64,000 nucleotides of DNA. Origin: Microbacterium halophytorum (lineage in GTDB: Bacteria > Actinomycetota > Actinomycetes > Actinomycetales > Microbacteriaceae). The DNA lies in assembly GCF_002970975.1 (NCBI RefSeq), contig NZ_PNFA01000006.1, positions 124,001-188,000 on the forward strand, given 5' to 3'. The notes under the pieces are model-generated. The model saw only the letters and a program-made list of their open reading frames with translations, did not search any database and had not been told where the DNA came from. Each line of letters begins with the position of its first letter. Position 1 is the first letter of the stretch. Positions 42,108 to 53,586 of this stretch are shown here, one piece after another. The translations under genes were made by a program, and so were the position numbers.

Positions 42108-43619
42108 GTGCCCACCGCACGCATGACCATCGACCCGCACTTCTCCGTCGGTCCCATCGACCGCAACCTCTTCGGCGGGTTCGTCGAGCACCTCGGCCGC
42201 CACGTCTACGACGGCATCTACGAGCCCGGCCACGAGTCGGCCGATGCCGAGGGCTTCCGTCAGGACGTCATCGAGCTCGTGCGCGAGCTCGGCGTCTCGA
42301 CCATCCGGTACCCGGGCGGCAACTTCGTCTCGGGGTTCAAGTGGGAGGACAGCGTCGGGCCGCGCGAGCAGCGCCCCCGCCGCCTGGACCTGGCCTGGCA
42401 CTCGACCGAGACCAATGAGATCGGGATGCACGAGTTCAGCTCGTGGCTCGAGAAGGTCGACAGCGAGCTCATGCTCGCCGTGAACCTCGGCACGCGCGGC
42501 ACCTCGGAGGCGCTCGATCTGCTCGAGTACACGAACCTTCCCGGCGGCACGTTCCTCTCGCAGAAGCGGATCGACAACGGCAGGAAGGACCCGTTCGCCG
42601 TCAAGATCTGGTGCCTCGGCAACGAGATGGACGGCCCGTGGCAGCTCGGCCACCGCTCGGCCGACGACTACGGCAAGCTCGCCTCCCAGACCGCGAAGGC
42701 CATGCGCCAGCTCGATCCCTCGATCCGGCTCGTCGCGTGCGGCTCCTCGAGCGCGCACATGCCGACGTTCGGCGAGTGGGAGCGCGTCGTGCTGTCCCAC
42801 ACGTACGACGACGTCGACTACATCTCGTGCCACGCGTACTACCAGGAGCACGGCGGCGACGCCGCGTCGTTCCTCGCGAGCGCCGTCGACATGGACGGCT
42901 TCATCGAGAAGGTCGTCGCGACGGCCGACCACGTCGGCGCCGTGCGCCGGTCAGACAAGAAGATCAACATCTCGTTCGACGAGTGGAACGTCTGGTACCA
43001 GACGCGCTTCGAGAACGTGGACAAGATCGAGGGCCTCGACAACTTCCCCGTCGCACCGCGCCTGCTCGAGGACATCTACTCGGTCATCGACGCCGTCGTG
43101 TTCGGGAACCTGATGATCTCGCTCCTCAAGCACGCCGACCGCGTGACGAGCGCGTCGCTCGCGCAGCTCGTCAACGTGATCGGCCCGATCATGACCGAGC
43201 CGGGCGGCCCCGCGTGGCGCCAGACGACCTTCTTCCCGTTCTCGATCACGTCGCGCCTCGCACGGGGAGCGTCGCTCGAGCTCAAACTCGACGCGCCGAG
43301 TCACGCGACGGAGCGCTACGGCGAGGTCCCGCTCGTCGACGCCGTCGCGACGCACGACGCTGAGGCGGGGGAGGCGGCGGTGTTCCTCGTGAACCGCTCG
43401 CTGAGCGACGCGGTCGACGTGACGATCGACGTGAACGGCCTCGGGGACATCGCGATCCGCGAGACGCACACCATCGCGGACGACGACCTGTACGCGGCCA
43501 ACACGCTCGAGGATCCGGAGCGCGTCGCGCCGAAGGCGAACGAGACCGCGTCGCTGGACGACGGCGTGCTCACGATCACGCTGCCGCCCGCGTCGTGGAC
43601 CGCCGTCGGCCTCGGCTGA
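42108..43619 (+). CDS. abfA: Alpha-L-arabinofuranosidase, GH51
   Basis: The 503-residue enzyme removes terminal arabinofuranosyl groups from arabino-oligosaccharides. It has the GH51 acid/base glutamate in WCLGNEMDGPWQ near residue 174 and the nucleophile glutamate in ISFDEWNVWY near residue 290, within a TIM barrel, and a C-terminal beta domain. There is no signal peptide, so it acts inside the cell on imported oligosaccharides, which fits its position in the operon. The GTG start follows AAGGAG. Confidence 0.95.
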   Translation: MPTARMTIDPHFSVGPIDRNLFGGFVEHLGRHVYDGIYEPGHESADAEGFRQDVIELVRELGVSTIRYPGGNFVSGFKWEDSVGPREQRPRRLDLAWHSTETNEIGMHEFSSWLEKVDSELMLAVNLGTRGTSEALDLLEYTNLPGGTFLSQKRIDNGRKDPFAVKIWCLGNEMDGPWQLGHRSADDYGKLASQTAKAMRQLDPSIRLVACGSSSAHMPTFGEWERVVLSHTYDDVDYISCHAYYQEHGGDAASFLASAVDMDGFIEKVVATADHVGAVRRSDKKINISFDEWNVWYQTRFENVDKIEGLDNFPVAPRLLEDIYSVIDAVVFGNLMISLLKHADRVTSASLAQLVNVIGPIMTEPGGPAWRQTTFFPFSITSRLARGASLELKLDAPSHATERYGEVPLVDAVATHDAEAGEAAVFLVNRSLSDAVDVTIDVNGLGDIAIRETHTIADDDLYAANTLEDPERVAPKANETASLDDGVLTITLPPASWTAVGLG

Positions 43620-43663
43620 CGATTGCGGATATACGCTCGCATCAGCACGAAGAAGGGGACAGC

Positions 43664-44668
43664 ATGGGGGCGACGCTGAAGGACGTGGCGCAGAGGGCCG
43701 GCGTATCGATCAAGACGGTGTCGAACGTCATCCACGACTACCCGCACATCCGGCAGGAGACGCGGGAACGAGTGGAGGCCGCGATCGCGGAGCTCGCCTA
43801 CACGCCGAACCAGACGGCGCGGAACCTCAGGTCGGGCCGCACGGGCGTGATCACGCTCGCGCTGCCCGACCTGGCCCTGAGCTACTTCGCCGAACTCGCG
43901 GGCGCCGTCATCGCCGCCGCCGACGACCGCGGCATCGCGGTCCAGGTCGAGCAGACCGGCGGCACCCGCGAGCGCGAGATCGAGCTGCTCAGGGCGCCCA
44001 GGCTCCGGATGACCGACGGGGTGCTGTTCAGCCCGCTCCAGATGGGGCAGGAGGACGCGGCCGCGCTCGATGTCGGCTACCCGCTCGTCCTGCTCGGCGA
44101 GCGGATCTTCGATGGGCCGGCGGACCACGTCACCATGCGGAACGCCGCGGCCGCGCGTGCGGCGACCGAGCGGCTGATCGACGGGGGCCGCGAACGCATC
44201 GCGATCCTCGGCGTGCACGAGGGCGAGGTGATCGGGTCTGCGGGCCTGCGCCTCGCCGGCTATCGCGAGGCGCTCGCCTCCCGCGGCGTGCCGTTCGACG
44301 AGGCGCTCGTCGCGCCGTCCGTGATGTGGCACCGCCGCGACGGGCTCATCGCGACGCGCGACCTGCTCGCGCGCGACGTGGCGTTCGACGCGCTGTTCGC
44401 ACTGAACGACACGCTCGCCTTCGGAGCGCTGCGCGCGCTCGAGGAAGCGGGCAGGAGGATTCCGGACGACGTGGCCGTGATCGGCTTCGACAACATCGAC
44501 GAGAGCGCGTTCTCATACCCGGCTCTGACGACCGTCGACCCCGGCCGCGACTGGATCGCGGAGCAGGCCGTCGCGACGCTGCTGGCGAGGATCGAGGAGC
44601 CGTCGGCACCCGCCGAGACGCGCTACGCCGACTTCCGGATCGTCGAGCGCGAGACGACGACGCGCTGA
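43664..44668 (+). CDS. LacI-family transcriptional repressor of the arabinoside operon
   Basis: The 334-residue protein has an N-terminal LacI helix-turn-helix (TLKDVAQRAGVSIKTVSNV, residues 4-22), the hinge helix region with TARNLRSGRTGVI, and a periplasmic-binding-like effector domain with FALNDTLAFGALRAL and VIGFDNIDES. It is the last gene of the operon and probably binds the AACGTT sites at its head, released by an arabinose-type sugar. A ribosome site AAGGGGA precedes the ATG. Confidence 0.93.
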   Translation: MGATLKDVAQRAGVSIKTVSNVIHDYPHIRQETRERVEAAIAELAYTPNQTARNLRSGRTGVITLALPDLALSYFAELAGAVIAAADDRGIAVQVEQTGGTREREIELLRAPRLRMTDGVLFSPLQMGQEDAAALDVGYPLVLLGERIFDGPADHVTMRNAAAARAATERLIDGGRERIAILGVHEGEVIGSAGLRLAGYREALASRGVPFDEALVAPSVMWHRRDGLIATRDLLARDVAFDALFALNDTLAFGALRALEEAGRRIPDDVAVIGFDNIDESAFSYPALTTVDPGRDWIAEQAVATLLARIEEPSAPAETRYADFRIVERETTTR

Positions 44669-44691
44669 GCCCCGGCACCTGGAGGATCGGT

Positions 44692-44722
44692 CGGTCGGCG
44701 GAACCCGCGGTTCCGCCGACCG
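44692..44722. terminator. Perfect bidirectional terminator after the arabinoside operon
   Basis: CGGTCGGCGGAACC (44692-44705) and GGTTCCGCCGACCG (44709-44722) form a perfect 14-bp stem with a CGC loop. It lies between the LacI gene and the converging small membrane protein gene, whose stop codon begins 1 base away. Confidence 0.85.
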
Positions 44723-44723
44723 C

Positions 44724-44975
44724 TCAGTCCTCGATGCGGCGGTACTTGTGCTCGCTGCCGAAGATCGGGGAGTCCTCGTCGACCTCGTCGCCGCGCTCCG
44801 CCTTCCGGATGTCGAGGATCAGGCCGATCGAGAGGGCGAGCGTGAGGGCCCAACTGAGCCATGCAACGGCGACGCGCCAGGTGAACCTCTGCTCCTCGGA
44901 GCCGCGCAGCATCGACAGACCCGAGAGCAGGACCCCGATGATTCCGGTACCCGCGACGTACTTGCTCATGCCCAT
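44724..44975 (-). CDS. Small two-helix membrane protein of unknown function
   Basis: The 83-residue product has two hydrophobic segments, KYVAGTGIIGVLLSGLSML (about residues 5-23) and VAVAWLSWALTLALSIGLIL (about 36-55), joined by a short charged loop, and a charged C-terminus with GSEHKYRRIED. It is divergent from otsA. I do not recognise a named family. The two ATGs at the N-terminus (MGM) leave the exact start open, and the ribosome site is weak. Confidence 0.65.
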   Translation of the reverse strand: MGMSKYVAGTGIIGVLLSGLSMLRGSEEQRFTWRVAVAWLSWALTLALSIGLILDIRKAERGDEVDEDSPIFGSEHKYRRIED

Positions 44976-45143
44976 GCGCCCACGCTATCGCGCCGGCGGC
45001 GCTGGGGCCATCGCGACGAGCCGTCGGCGCGGGGCGCGCCAGCGGCGGCCCCTGCGGGCGTCAGCCGTGTGCGGCCCGACGCGCGCGCGGCGGTACGCTT
45101 GCGGCATCGGAGCGGAGCTGTTCCGGATTCAGGGAGTGGTGTC

Positions 45144-46565
45144 ATGAAGCGCTCAGAACTCGTCGTCGTCGCGAATCGCCTGCCCGTCGACCACGTCGGA
45201 GAGGGCGACGGCCCCGACGCGTGGCGGCGCTCGCCCGGCGGGCTCGTCACGGCGCTCGAACAGGTGATGGCGGGCCGCGACGCGGCCTGGGTCGGCTGGC
45301 CGGGAAAGGCCGATCTGATGATGGAGCCGTTCGAGTTCGACGGCAACACGCTCGTGCCGGTGCGCCTGTCCAGCGACAACCTCGAGCAGTACTACGAGGG
45401 CTTCTCGAACGGCACGATCTGGCCGCTGTACCACGACGTGATCGCGGCCCCGATCTACCGGCGCAGCTGGTGGGACGCCTACGTACGGGTCAACCGCCGC
45501 TTCGCCGAGACGGCCGCGACCGTCGCCGCGGAAGGAGCCTTCGTCTGGGTGCAGGACTATCAGCTGCAGCTCGTGCCGAAGATGCTCCGCGAGCTGCGCC
45601 CCGACCTCACGATCGGCTACTTCCATCACATTCCGTTCCCCGCATACGGGCTCTTCGCGCAACTGCCGTGGCGGTCGGAGGTCATCGAGGGGCTCCTGGG
45701 CGCCGACGTGCTCGGCTTCCAGAGGCCCGCGGACGCCGGCAACTTCCAGCGGTCGGTGCGGCGCCTGTTCAAGTACCCGACGAAGGCGAACCGCATCGAC
45801 GTGCCCGACGGCGAGGGCGGCACCCGTCGCGTTCTGGCCGCGCCGTTCCCGATCTCGATCGACGCCGAGGCGTTCGTCGAGCTCGCCGAGAGGCCCGACA
45901 TCATCGCGCGAGCGGCCGAGATCCGCGAGCAGCTGGGCAACCCCCGCAAGATCCTCCTCGGCGTCGACCGCCTCGACTACACGAAGGGCATCAGGCACCG
46001 GCTGAAGGCGTTCGGCGAGATGCTCGTCGACGGCACGGCGGAGGTCGGCGACGTGACACTGGTGCAGATCGCGAGCCCCTCCCGCCCCGGCGTGGAGGCC
46101 TACCAGGATCTGCGCGACGAGATAGAGCTCACGGTCGGCCGCATCAACGGCGACTACGACACGATGCACCACACGGCGATCCGGTACCTGCACCAGGGGT
46201 TCCCGCGCGACGAGATGGTCGCTCTGTACCTCGCGGCGGATGTGATGCTGATCACGGCGCTGCGGGACGGCATGAACCTCGTCGCGAAGGAGTACGTGGC
46301 GGTGCGGACCGACCAGAGGGGCGTGCTCGTGCTGAGCGAATTCGCCGGCGCCGCCGACGAGCTCGGCAGCGCCCTGCTGATCAACCCGCATGACATCGGC
46401 GGCATGAAGGCCGCGATCAAGAAGGCAATCGACATGACGCCAGCGGAGCAGGGCCGTCGGATGCGTTCGATGCGCCGCAAGGTGCTGCACAACGATGTCG
46501 AGCGCTGGGGGCAGGGGTTCATGGCGGCGGTCGACGAGATCCGCGCGGCCAAGGGCGCGAACTGA
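45144..46565 (+). CDS. otsA: Alpha,alpha-trehalose-phosphate synthase (UDP/ADP/GDP-forming)
   Basis: OtsA joins glucose-6-phosphate and a nucleotide-activated glucose to make trehalose-6-phosphate. The 473-residue GT20 protein shows the N-terminal VVVANRLPV with RRSPGGLVTAL, the WVQDYQLQLVPKMLRELRP segment, YFHHIPFPAYGLF near residue 160, VDRLDYTKGI near residue 275 and the nucleotide-sugar site around LRDGMNLVAKEYVA near 375. The ATG follows GGGAG at slightly long spacing. otsB follows after 28 bases. The product protects against desiccation and osmotic stress. Confidence 0.96.
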   Translation: MKRSELVVVANRLPVDHVGEGDGPDAWRRSPGGLVTALEQVMAGRDAAWVGWPGKADLMMEPFEFDGNTLVPVRLSSDNLEQYYEGFSNGTIWPLYHDVIAAPIYRRSWWDAYVRVNRRFAETAATVAAEGAFVWVQDYQLQLVPKMLRELRPDLTIGYFHHIPFPAYGLFAQLPWRSEVIEGLLGADVLGFQRPADAGNFQRSVRRLFKYPTKANRIDVPDGEGGTRRVLAAPFPISIDAEAFVELAERPDIIARAAEIREQLGNPRKILLGVDRLDYTKGIRHRLKAFGEMLVDGTAEVGDVTLVQIASPSRPGVEAYQDLRDEIELTVGRINGDYDTMHHTAIRYLHQGFPRDEMVALYLAADVMLITALRDGMNLVAKEYVAVRTDQRGVLVLSEFAGAADELGSALLINPHDIGGMKAAIKKAIDMTPAEQGRRMRSMRRKVLHNDVERWGQGFMAAVDEIRAAKGAN

Positions 46566-46593
46566 CGCGAGGGCGACGACGAAGGGGAATCGG

Positions 46594-47403
46594 ATGACGG
46601 AAGCAGCGACCGACGCGATCACGGATTGGGCGGGGGAGCTGCCCCGCATCGCCGAGGCGGAGCGTTTGCTCGTGGCGCTCGACTTCGACGGCACGCTCGC
46701 GCCGCTCCGCGACGAGCCGATGGACTCGCGGGCGCTGCCGGAATCGGTCTCGGCGATCGCGCGCCTCGTGGAAGCGCCCGAAACGGTCGTCGCGCTCGTG
46801 TCGGGGCGCACCGTCGCGGACCTCCGCGTCATCGCCGAGCACGGCGACGATGCTCGGGTCTGGCTCGCCGGCTCGCACGGCGTCGAGTTCTGGCGGCCGG
46901 GCGGGGTCGACGTGCCCGGCGACGAGCACGCCGACGACGCTGAGCACGCCGCCCTCTCCGATCGCCTTCGCGCGGCGGCGAGGCGTCTCGTCGCCGGCAT
47001 CGAAGGGGCTTGGATCGAGGACAAGGCGGTCGGATTCGCGCTGCACACCCGCATGGCAGAGGAGGTCGGCGCGCGCCGCGCGCACGAAGCTGTCGCGGCC
47101 CTGATGGCGGCCGAGGCCCCCGAATGGCGCCGCCGCGAGGGCAAAGACCTGGCCGAGTACACGTGGCGCCACGAGGGCAAGGACGTCGCCATCGAGAAGC
47201 TCCGCGCGCAGACGGGCGCAACGGCGGTCCTCTTCGCCGGTGACGACGTGACGGACGAGGACGCGTTGGCCAGCCTCGAGCCGCAGGACCTGGGCGTGCG
47301 CGTCGGTGAGGGCGACACCCATGCGCGCGTGCGCGTCGCCGACGCGCACGAGTTCGCGGTGCTCCTGCACCGGCTCGCCGGCCTGCGCGCGGCGCGCGAG
47401 TGA
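46594..47403 (+). CDS. otsB: Trehalose-6-phosphate phosphatase
   Basis: OtsB dephosphorylates trehalose-6-phosphate to trehalose. The 269-residue HAD-family enzyme has motif I VALDFDGTLAPL near residue 27 (nucleophile Asp), motif II VSGRTV near 68, the conserved lysines in EGKDVAIEKL, and motif IV FAGDDVTDEDA near 210. The ATG follows GAAGGGG. It is the second gene of the otsAB pair. Confidence 0.94.
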   Translation: MTEAATDAITDWAGELPRIAEAERLLVALDFDGTLAPLRDEPMDSRALPESVSAIARLVEAPETVVALVSGRTVADLRVIAEHGDDARVWLAGSHGVEFWRPGGVDVPGDEHADDAEHAALSDRLRAAARRLVAGIEGAWIEDKAVGFALHTRMAEEVGARRAHEAVAALMAAEAPEWRRREGKDLAEYTWRHEGKDVAIEKLRAQTGATAVLFAGDDVTDEDALASLEPQDLGVRVGEGDTHARVRVADAHEFAVLLHRLAGLRAARE

Positions 47404-47887
47404 CGCCCGCCGGGCCGACGCGCCGGGGCGGGCGACCGTTCGACATAGACTCGTACGCATGAGCGCCGCTGCAGCTGCCGCGCCCCGCCGGGGCCCGGTC
47501 GGCCGTGTACGGAGGCACCCGTCGGATGCACTACGCTGGGGGAACGGTCGATCCGGCGGCGGCACAACCAGCCCCGGCGGCCGTACTGCATTCAGCGCCC
47601 GCGTCTCCGCGGCCCGGATGCGCGATGGTGATCTGAACAGGGTCGATATCGCGGCCCGTCCCTCCGAACCACGCGTCGGCGGGGCAGGGCTCGAATCTCG
47701 GGGCGCCACGGCGGCGCTCCGGCCCCTGCGCCACCCGCGCAGCGCTCAGGCGAAGCTCTCATTGCTCGTCCGCTCCGCTTCTTCGGAGTGCGCGATGACC
47801 GGCTGATCCGCTCCGCTCGAATCACGCCAGCCGTCGTGACTGAAGTCGCGGCACCCGGACATCCGATATCAGATCTAGGAATGCGAT
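47404..47887. other. Long leader / intergenic region upstream of ilvB
   Basis: These 484 bases precede the ilvBNC operon. A TAGACT hexamer at 47446-47451 is a possible -10 element. Two short frames occur: one from 47459, and one of 36 codons from 47526 (ATG after GGAGG) that ends CAMVI. Neither is rich in runs of Ile, Leu or Val, so a classical attenuation peptide is not convincing. Near the 3' end, 47759-47797 can fold into a long imperfect hairpin: TCATTGC with GCGATGA, and CGCTCCG with CGGAGTG. No known gene was recognised. Confidence 0.4.
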
Positions 47888-49684
47888 ATGTCTTCTGACA
47901 CCGCCCAGGCCGTGCCACGGCCACCCGCGCGCACCTCCTCCCAGGCGCCCATCCTCACGGGCGCGGAGGCCGCGATCCGCTCGCTCGAGCTGCTCGGCGC
48001 CGACGACGTCTTCGGCCTGCCCGGCGGCGCGATCCTCCCGACCTACGACGCACTGATGGGCGCGAACTCGCTCAACCACATCCTCGTGCGCCACGAGCAG
48101 GGCGCCGGCCACGCGGCCGAGGGCTACGCCTCGGCGAGCGGCAGAGTCGGCGTCGCGATCGCCACATCGGGCCCCGGAGCCACGAACCTCGTCACCGCTA
48201 TCGCGGACGCGTACATGGATTCTGTGCCGCTCGTCGCGATCACCGGTCAGGTGTTCTCGACCCTGATGGGCACCGACGCGTTCCAGGAGGCCGACATCGT
48301 CGGCATCACGATGCCCGTCACCAAGCACTCCTTCCTCGTCAAGCGTGCGGAGGACGTGCCGGGCGCGATCGCGGCGGCGTTCGAGATCGCCTCGACGGGG
48401 CGCCCCGGCCCCGTGCTGGTCGACATCACCAAGGACGCGCAGCAGAACCAGGCGCCGTTCATCTGGCCGCCCCGCTACGAACTGCCCGGCTACCGGCCCG
48501 TGACGAAGGCGCACGGCAAGCAGATCCAGGCGGCGGCCCAGATGCTGACCGAGGCGGCGAAGCCCGTCCTGTACGTCGGCGGCGGCGTCATCCGGGCGAC
48601 GGCGGCCGATGAGCTGAAGGTGCTTGCGGAGACGAGCGGCGCGCCCGTCGTGACGACGCTGATGGCGCGGGGCGCCTTCCCCGACTCGCACGACCAACAC
48701 CTCGGCATGCCGGGCATGCACGGCGCAGTGCCCGCCGTGCTCGCGCTGCAGGAGGCGGACCTGATCGTCGCGCTCGGGGCGCGGTTCGACGACCGCGTCA
48801 CGGGCAAGGCGAACCTGTTCGCCCCCAACGCGAAGGTCGTGCACGTCGACATCGATCCGGCCGAGATCTCGAAGATCCGCACCGCCGACGTGCCGATCGT
48901 CGGCGACCTCAAGGAGGTGCTCGTCGACCTCGACGCCGCGCTGCGCGGCACGGGCAAGCCGAACACCGACGAGTGGTGGGCGTACCTGAACGGCCTGCGT
49001 GACCAGTACCCGCTCGGCTACACGCCGACGAGCGACGGCCTGCTCGCCCCGCAGCACGTGATCCAGCGCATCGGCGAGCTGACGGGCCCCGAGGGCGTGT
49101 TCGCCGCCGGCGTCGGCCAGCACCAGATGTGGACGGCGCAGTTCATCAAGTACGAGCGCCCGAACTCGTTCCTGAACTCGGGCGGCGCCGGAACGATGGG
49201 CTACTCGGTCCCGGCCGCCATGGGCGCCAAGGTCGCGCAGCCCGAGCGCGACGTGTGGGCGATCGACGGCGACGGCTGCTTCCAGATGACGAACCAGGAG
49301 CTCGCCACCTGCGCGCTCAACGGCATCCCGATCAAGGTCGCGATCATCAACAACTCGTCGCTCGGGATGGTGCGCCAGTGGCAGACCCTCTTCTACGACG
49401 GCCGCTACTCGAACACCGATCTGAACACGGGCCACGACACCGTGCGCATCCCGGACTTCGTGAAGCTGGCCGAGGCGTACGGCTGCCTGGGCATTCGGGT
49501 CGAGCGCGAGGATCAGGTCGACGACGCGATCAAGCTCGCGCTCGAGACGAACGACCGCCCCGTCGTGATCGATTTCGTCGTGAGCGCCGACGCGATGGTG
49601 TGGCCGATGGTGCCGCAGGGCGTCAGCAACAGCTATGTGCAGTACGCGCGCGACCACGCGCCGGCGTTCAGCGAGGAGGACTGA
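47888..49684 (+). CDS. ilvB: Acetolactate synthase large subunit
   Basis: IlvB condenses pyruvate with pyruvate or 2-ketobutyrate, the first common step of Val, Leu and Ile synthesis. The 598-residue TPP enzyme has an N-terminal extension of about 25 residues, then the catalytic glutamate in [16 protein letters not shown] near residue 75, the FAD domain in the middle ([14 protein letters not shown]) and the TPP motif [17 protein letters not shown] near residue 460. The ATG follows AGGAA. The regulatory subunit gene starts 1 base after its stop. Confidence 0.96.
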   Translation: MSSDTAQAVPRPPARTSSQAPILTGAEAAIRSLELLGADDVFGLPGGAILPTYDALMGANSLNHILVRHEQGAGHAAEGYASASGRVGVAIATSGPGATNLVTAIADAYMDSVPLVAITGQVFSTLMGTDAFQEADIVGITMPVTKHSFLVKRAEDVPGAIAAAFEIASTGRPGPVLVDITKDAQQNQAPFIWPPRYELPGYRPVTKAHGKQIQAAAQMLTEAAKPVLYVGGGVIRATAADELKVLAETSGAPVVTTLMARGAFPDSHDQHLGMPGMHGAVPAVLALQEADLIVALGARFDDRVTGKANLFAPNAKVVHVDIDPAEISKIRTADVPIVGDLKEVLVDLDAALRGTGKPNTDEWWAYLNGLRDQYPLGYTPTSDGLLAPQHVIQRIGELTGPEGVFAAGVGQHQMWTAQFIKYERPNSFLNSGGAGTMGYSVPAAMGAKVAQPERDVWAIDGDGCFQMTNQELATCALNGIPIKVAIINNSSLGMVRQWQTLFYDGRYSNTDLNTGHDTVRIPDFVKLAEAYGCLGIRVEREDQVDDAIKLALETNDRPVVIDFVVSADAMVWPMVPQGVSNSYVQYARDHAPAFSEED

Positions 49685-51333
<1,649 letters not shown>

Positions 51334-51345
51334 CCGGCAATGATG

Positions 51346-51423
51346 GCGAGCTCTGCTCGCGGCGGCGCTTCGCGCCGCACCGGAGAGGGAATGAAGCGCT
51401 CAAGGCGCGTCATTCCCTCTCCG
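51346..51423. repeat. Three further consecutive hairpins after the ilvC terminator
   Basis: GCGAGC-TCT-GCTCGC (51346-51360), GCGGCGC-TTC-GCGCCGC (51362-51378) and a 14-bp stem CGGAGAGGGAATGA / TCATTCCCTCTCCG (51381-51394 with 51410-51423) enclosing GCGC/GCGC follow each other within 1-2 bases. All stems are perfect. The rest of the gap to 51658 shows only a CAGAAT -10-like hexamer (51641-51646) ahead of the helicase gene. The run looks like a cluster of REP-type elements or stacked terminators. Confidence 0.8.
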
Positions 51424-51658
51424 TCATCTGTGAGGCGTACGTCTGGTGCGGGGCGAGCGCCTTCGGTGCCGCCTGACCGTCCACGGGGAGCTGTGGTGAT
51501 CGGTCGTCCGGCGCCCGGCGGTTCCGCTCCGGCTATCGCGCTCTGCCGACGGCACTCGCGCCGGATCGCCTCGGCCCGGGCCCGCTCTGTTCGGCCGAAA
51601 CGCCGGGGATTCCGCCGGAACAGCGATAAATCAGGCGCGGCAGAATAACGTGGGATCC

Positions 51659-53563
51659 ATGGCATCAGCAGAAACGACCGACGCGCCCATCGAGGCCGCG
51701 GCCGAGGCGACCCCAGTGTTCTCCGATCTGGGTCTCGGCGATGCCGTGCTCCGCGCGCTGAAGGACGTCGGGTACGAGACCCCGTCGGCCATTCAGGCGC
51801 AGACGATCCCGCTCCTCCTCGGCGGCCGCGACGTGCTCGGCGTCGCCCAGACCGGAACGGGCAAGACGGCGGCGTTCGCGCTCCCCGTCCTCGACCAGCT
51901 CGACACCCGCGCGAAGGTGCCCCAGGCGCTCGTGCTCGCACCGACGCGCGAGCTCGCACTGCAGGTCTGCGAGGCGTTCGAGAAGTACGCGGCGCGGATG
52001 AAGGGCGTGCACGTGCTGCCCGTGTACGGCGGCCAGGGCTATGGTACGCAGCTCTCGGCGCTGCGCCGCGGCGTCAACATCGTCGTCGGCACCCCCGGCC
52101 GCATCATGGACCACCTGAACAAGGGCACGCTCGACCTGAGCGACCTCAAGTTCCTCGTGCTCGACGAGGCCGACGAGATGCTCAAGATGGGCTTCGCGGA
52201 GGACGTCGAGACGATCCTCGCCGAGACGCCGGCCGAGAAGCAGGTCGCGCTGTTCTCCGCGACGATGCCCGCCCAGATCCGGCGCATCTCGCAGCAGCAC
52301 CTGAACGACCCGGAAGAGGTCACGGTCAAGGGCAAAACGACGACCTCGGCGAACATCTCGCAGCGCTACCTGATGGTGTCGTACCCGCAGAAGACCGACG
52401 CCCTCACGCGCATCCTCGAGACCGAGAACTTCGACGGCATGATCGTGTTCGTGCGCACGAAGAGCGAGACGGAGACGCTCGCCGAGAAGCTCCGCGCGCG
52501 CGGGTACACGGCGGCGGCGATCAGCGGCGACATCGCGCAGGCGCAGCGCGAGCGCACCGTCGACCAGCTCAAGTCGGGCAAGCTCGACATCCTCGTGGCC
52601 ACCGATGTCGCGGCCCGAGGGCTCGACGTCGACCGCATCACGCACGTCGTCAACTACGACATCCCGATCGACACCGAGTCGTACGTGCACCGCATCGGCC
52701 GCACGGGCCGCGCCGGCCGCAAGGGCGACGCGATCAGCTTCGTCACGCCGCGCGAGCGCCGGATGGTGTCGTCGATCGAGCGCGCCACCCGCCAGCCGCT
52801 GACGGAGATGCAGATCCCGACGGCCGAGGACGTCAACGTCACTCGCCTGAGCCGCTTCGACGACGCCATCACGGCGGCGCTCGAGGACACCGCGCGCCTG
52901 GCGGAGTTCCGCGACATCGTGAACCACTACGTCTCGCACCACGACGTCGTCGAGTCGGATGTCGCCGCGGCGCTCGCGATGGTCGGCCAGGGGGACAAGC
53001 CCCTCCTGCTGCCGCCCGACCCGCCCAAGCGCGAGCGCAGGCAGCGCGATGACAGGGCGCCCCGCGAGGACCGCGGCCCGCGCGAGGACCGCGGCGGCCG
53101 CAGCGACCTCAAGCCGTACCGGATCGACGTCGGCAAGCGCCAGCGGGTCGAGCCGAGGCAGATCGTGGGCGCGCTCGCGAACGAGGGCGGCCTGCGCCGC
53201 GACGACTTCGGGCGCATCGACATCCGGCCGGACTTCTCGATCGTGGAGCTCCCCGCCGACCTGCCCGGCGACGTCAGGGACCGCCTGGCCGATACCCGCA
53301 TCTCCGGCCAGCTGATCAACCTGCAGCCGGACTCGCGCCCGTTCCGGGCGACGGGCGGGCCGCGCCGCGGTGGCTTCCGGGACGACCGCGGCGGGTACCG
53401 GGGCAACCGCGACGACCGCGGCGGCCACCGGAACGAGCGCGACGACCGCGGCGGGTACCGCGGCAAGCGCGACGACAGGGGCGGCCACCGGAACGACCGC
53501 GATGACCGCGGCGGCTACCGCGGCGGCCGCGACGACCGTCCGCAGCGCAAGCCCCGGCACTGA
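51659..53563 (+). CDS. deaD: DEAD-box ATP-dependent RNA helicase (DeaD/CsdA-like)
   Basis: The 634-residue helicase unwinds structured RNA and probably serves ribosome assembly and mRNA decay. Motifs in order: Q motif region GYETPSAIQAQTIP near residue 38, AQTGTGKTAAF near 65, PTRELALQ near 97, VLDEADEML near 168, SATMP near 202, HRIGRTGRAG near 345. A DbpA-type RNA-binding domain lies around residues 480-555, followed by a basic RGG-like tail built of ten-residue repeats. The ATG is used as start; a GTG three codons earlier is also possible, and neither has a strong ribosome site. Confidence 0.94.
   Translation: MASAETTDAPIEAAAEATPVFSDLGLGDAVLRALKDVGYETPSAIQAQTIPLLLGGRDVLGVAQTGTGKTAAFALPVLDQLDTRAKVPQALVLAPTRELALQVCEAFEKYAARMKGVHVLPVYGGQGYGTQLSALRRGVNIVVGTPGRIMDHLNKGTLDLSDLKFLVLDEADEMLKMGFAEDVETILAETPAEKQVALFSATMPAQIRRISQQHLNDPEEVTVKGKTTTSANISQRYLMVSYPQKTDALTRILETENFDGMIVFVRTKSETETLAEKLRARGYTAAAISGDIAQAQRERTVDQLKSGKLDILVATDVAARGLDVDRITHVVNYDIPIDTESYVHRIGRTGRAGRKGDAISFVTPRERRMVSSIERATRQPLTEMQIPTAEDVNVTRLSRFDDAITAALEDTARLAEFRDIVNHYVSHHDVVESDVAAALAMVGQGDKPLLLPPDPPKRERRQRDDRAPREDRGPREDRGGRSDLKPYRIDVGKRQRVEPRQIVGALANEGGLRRDDFGRIDIRPDFSIVELPADLPGDVRDRLADTRISGQLINLQPDSRPFRATGGPRRGGFRDDRGGYRGNRDDRGGHRNERDDRGGYRGKRDDRGGHRNDRDDRGGYRGGRDDRPQRKPRH
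53381..53530 (+). repeat. Five 30-bp tandem repeats encoding the helicase RGG-like tail
   Basis: Five in-frame 30-base units begin GACGACCGCGG or a close variant, at 53381, 53411, 53441, 53471 and 53501. Each encodes ten residues of the form DDRGG(Y/H)R followed by two variable residues and R; YRG and HRN units alternate. A partial unit follows. Such tracts can change length by slippage or recombination. Confidence 0.9.
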
Positions 53564-53586
53564 GCCGCGCCGATCGAACCCCGCAC

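Noticed and set aside
47459..47806. A 115-codon open frame upstream of ilvB
   Set aside because: The product is Ala/Arg/Pro-rich without any domain, and the frame runs through hairpin sequence. It is more likely leader DNA.
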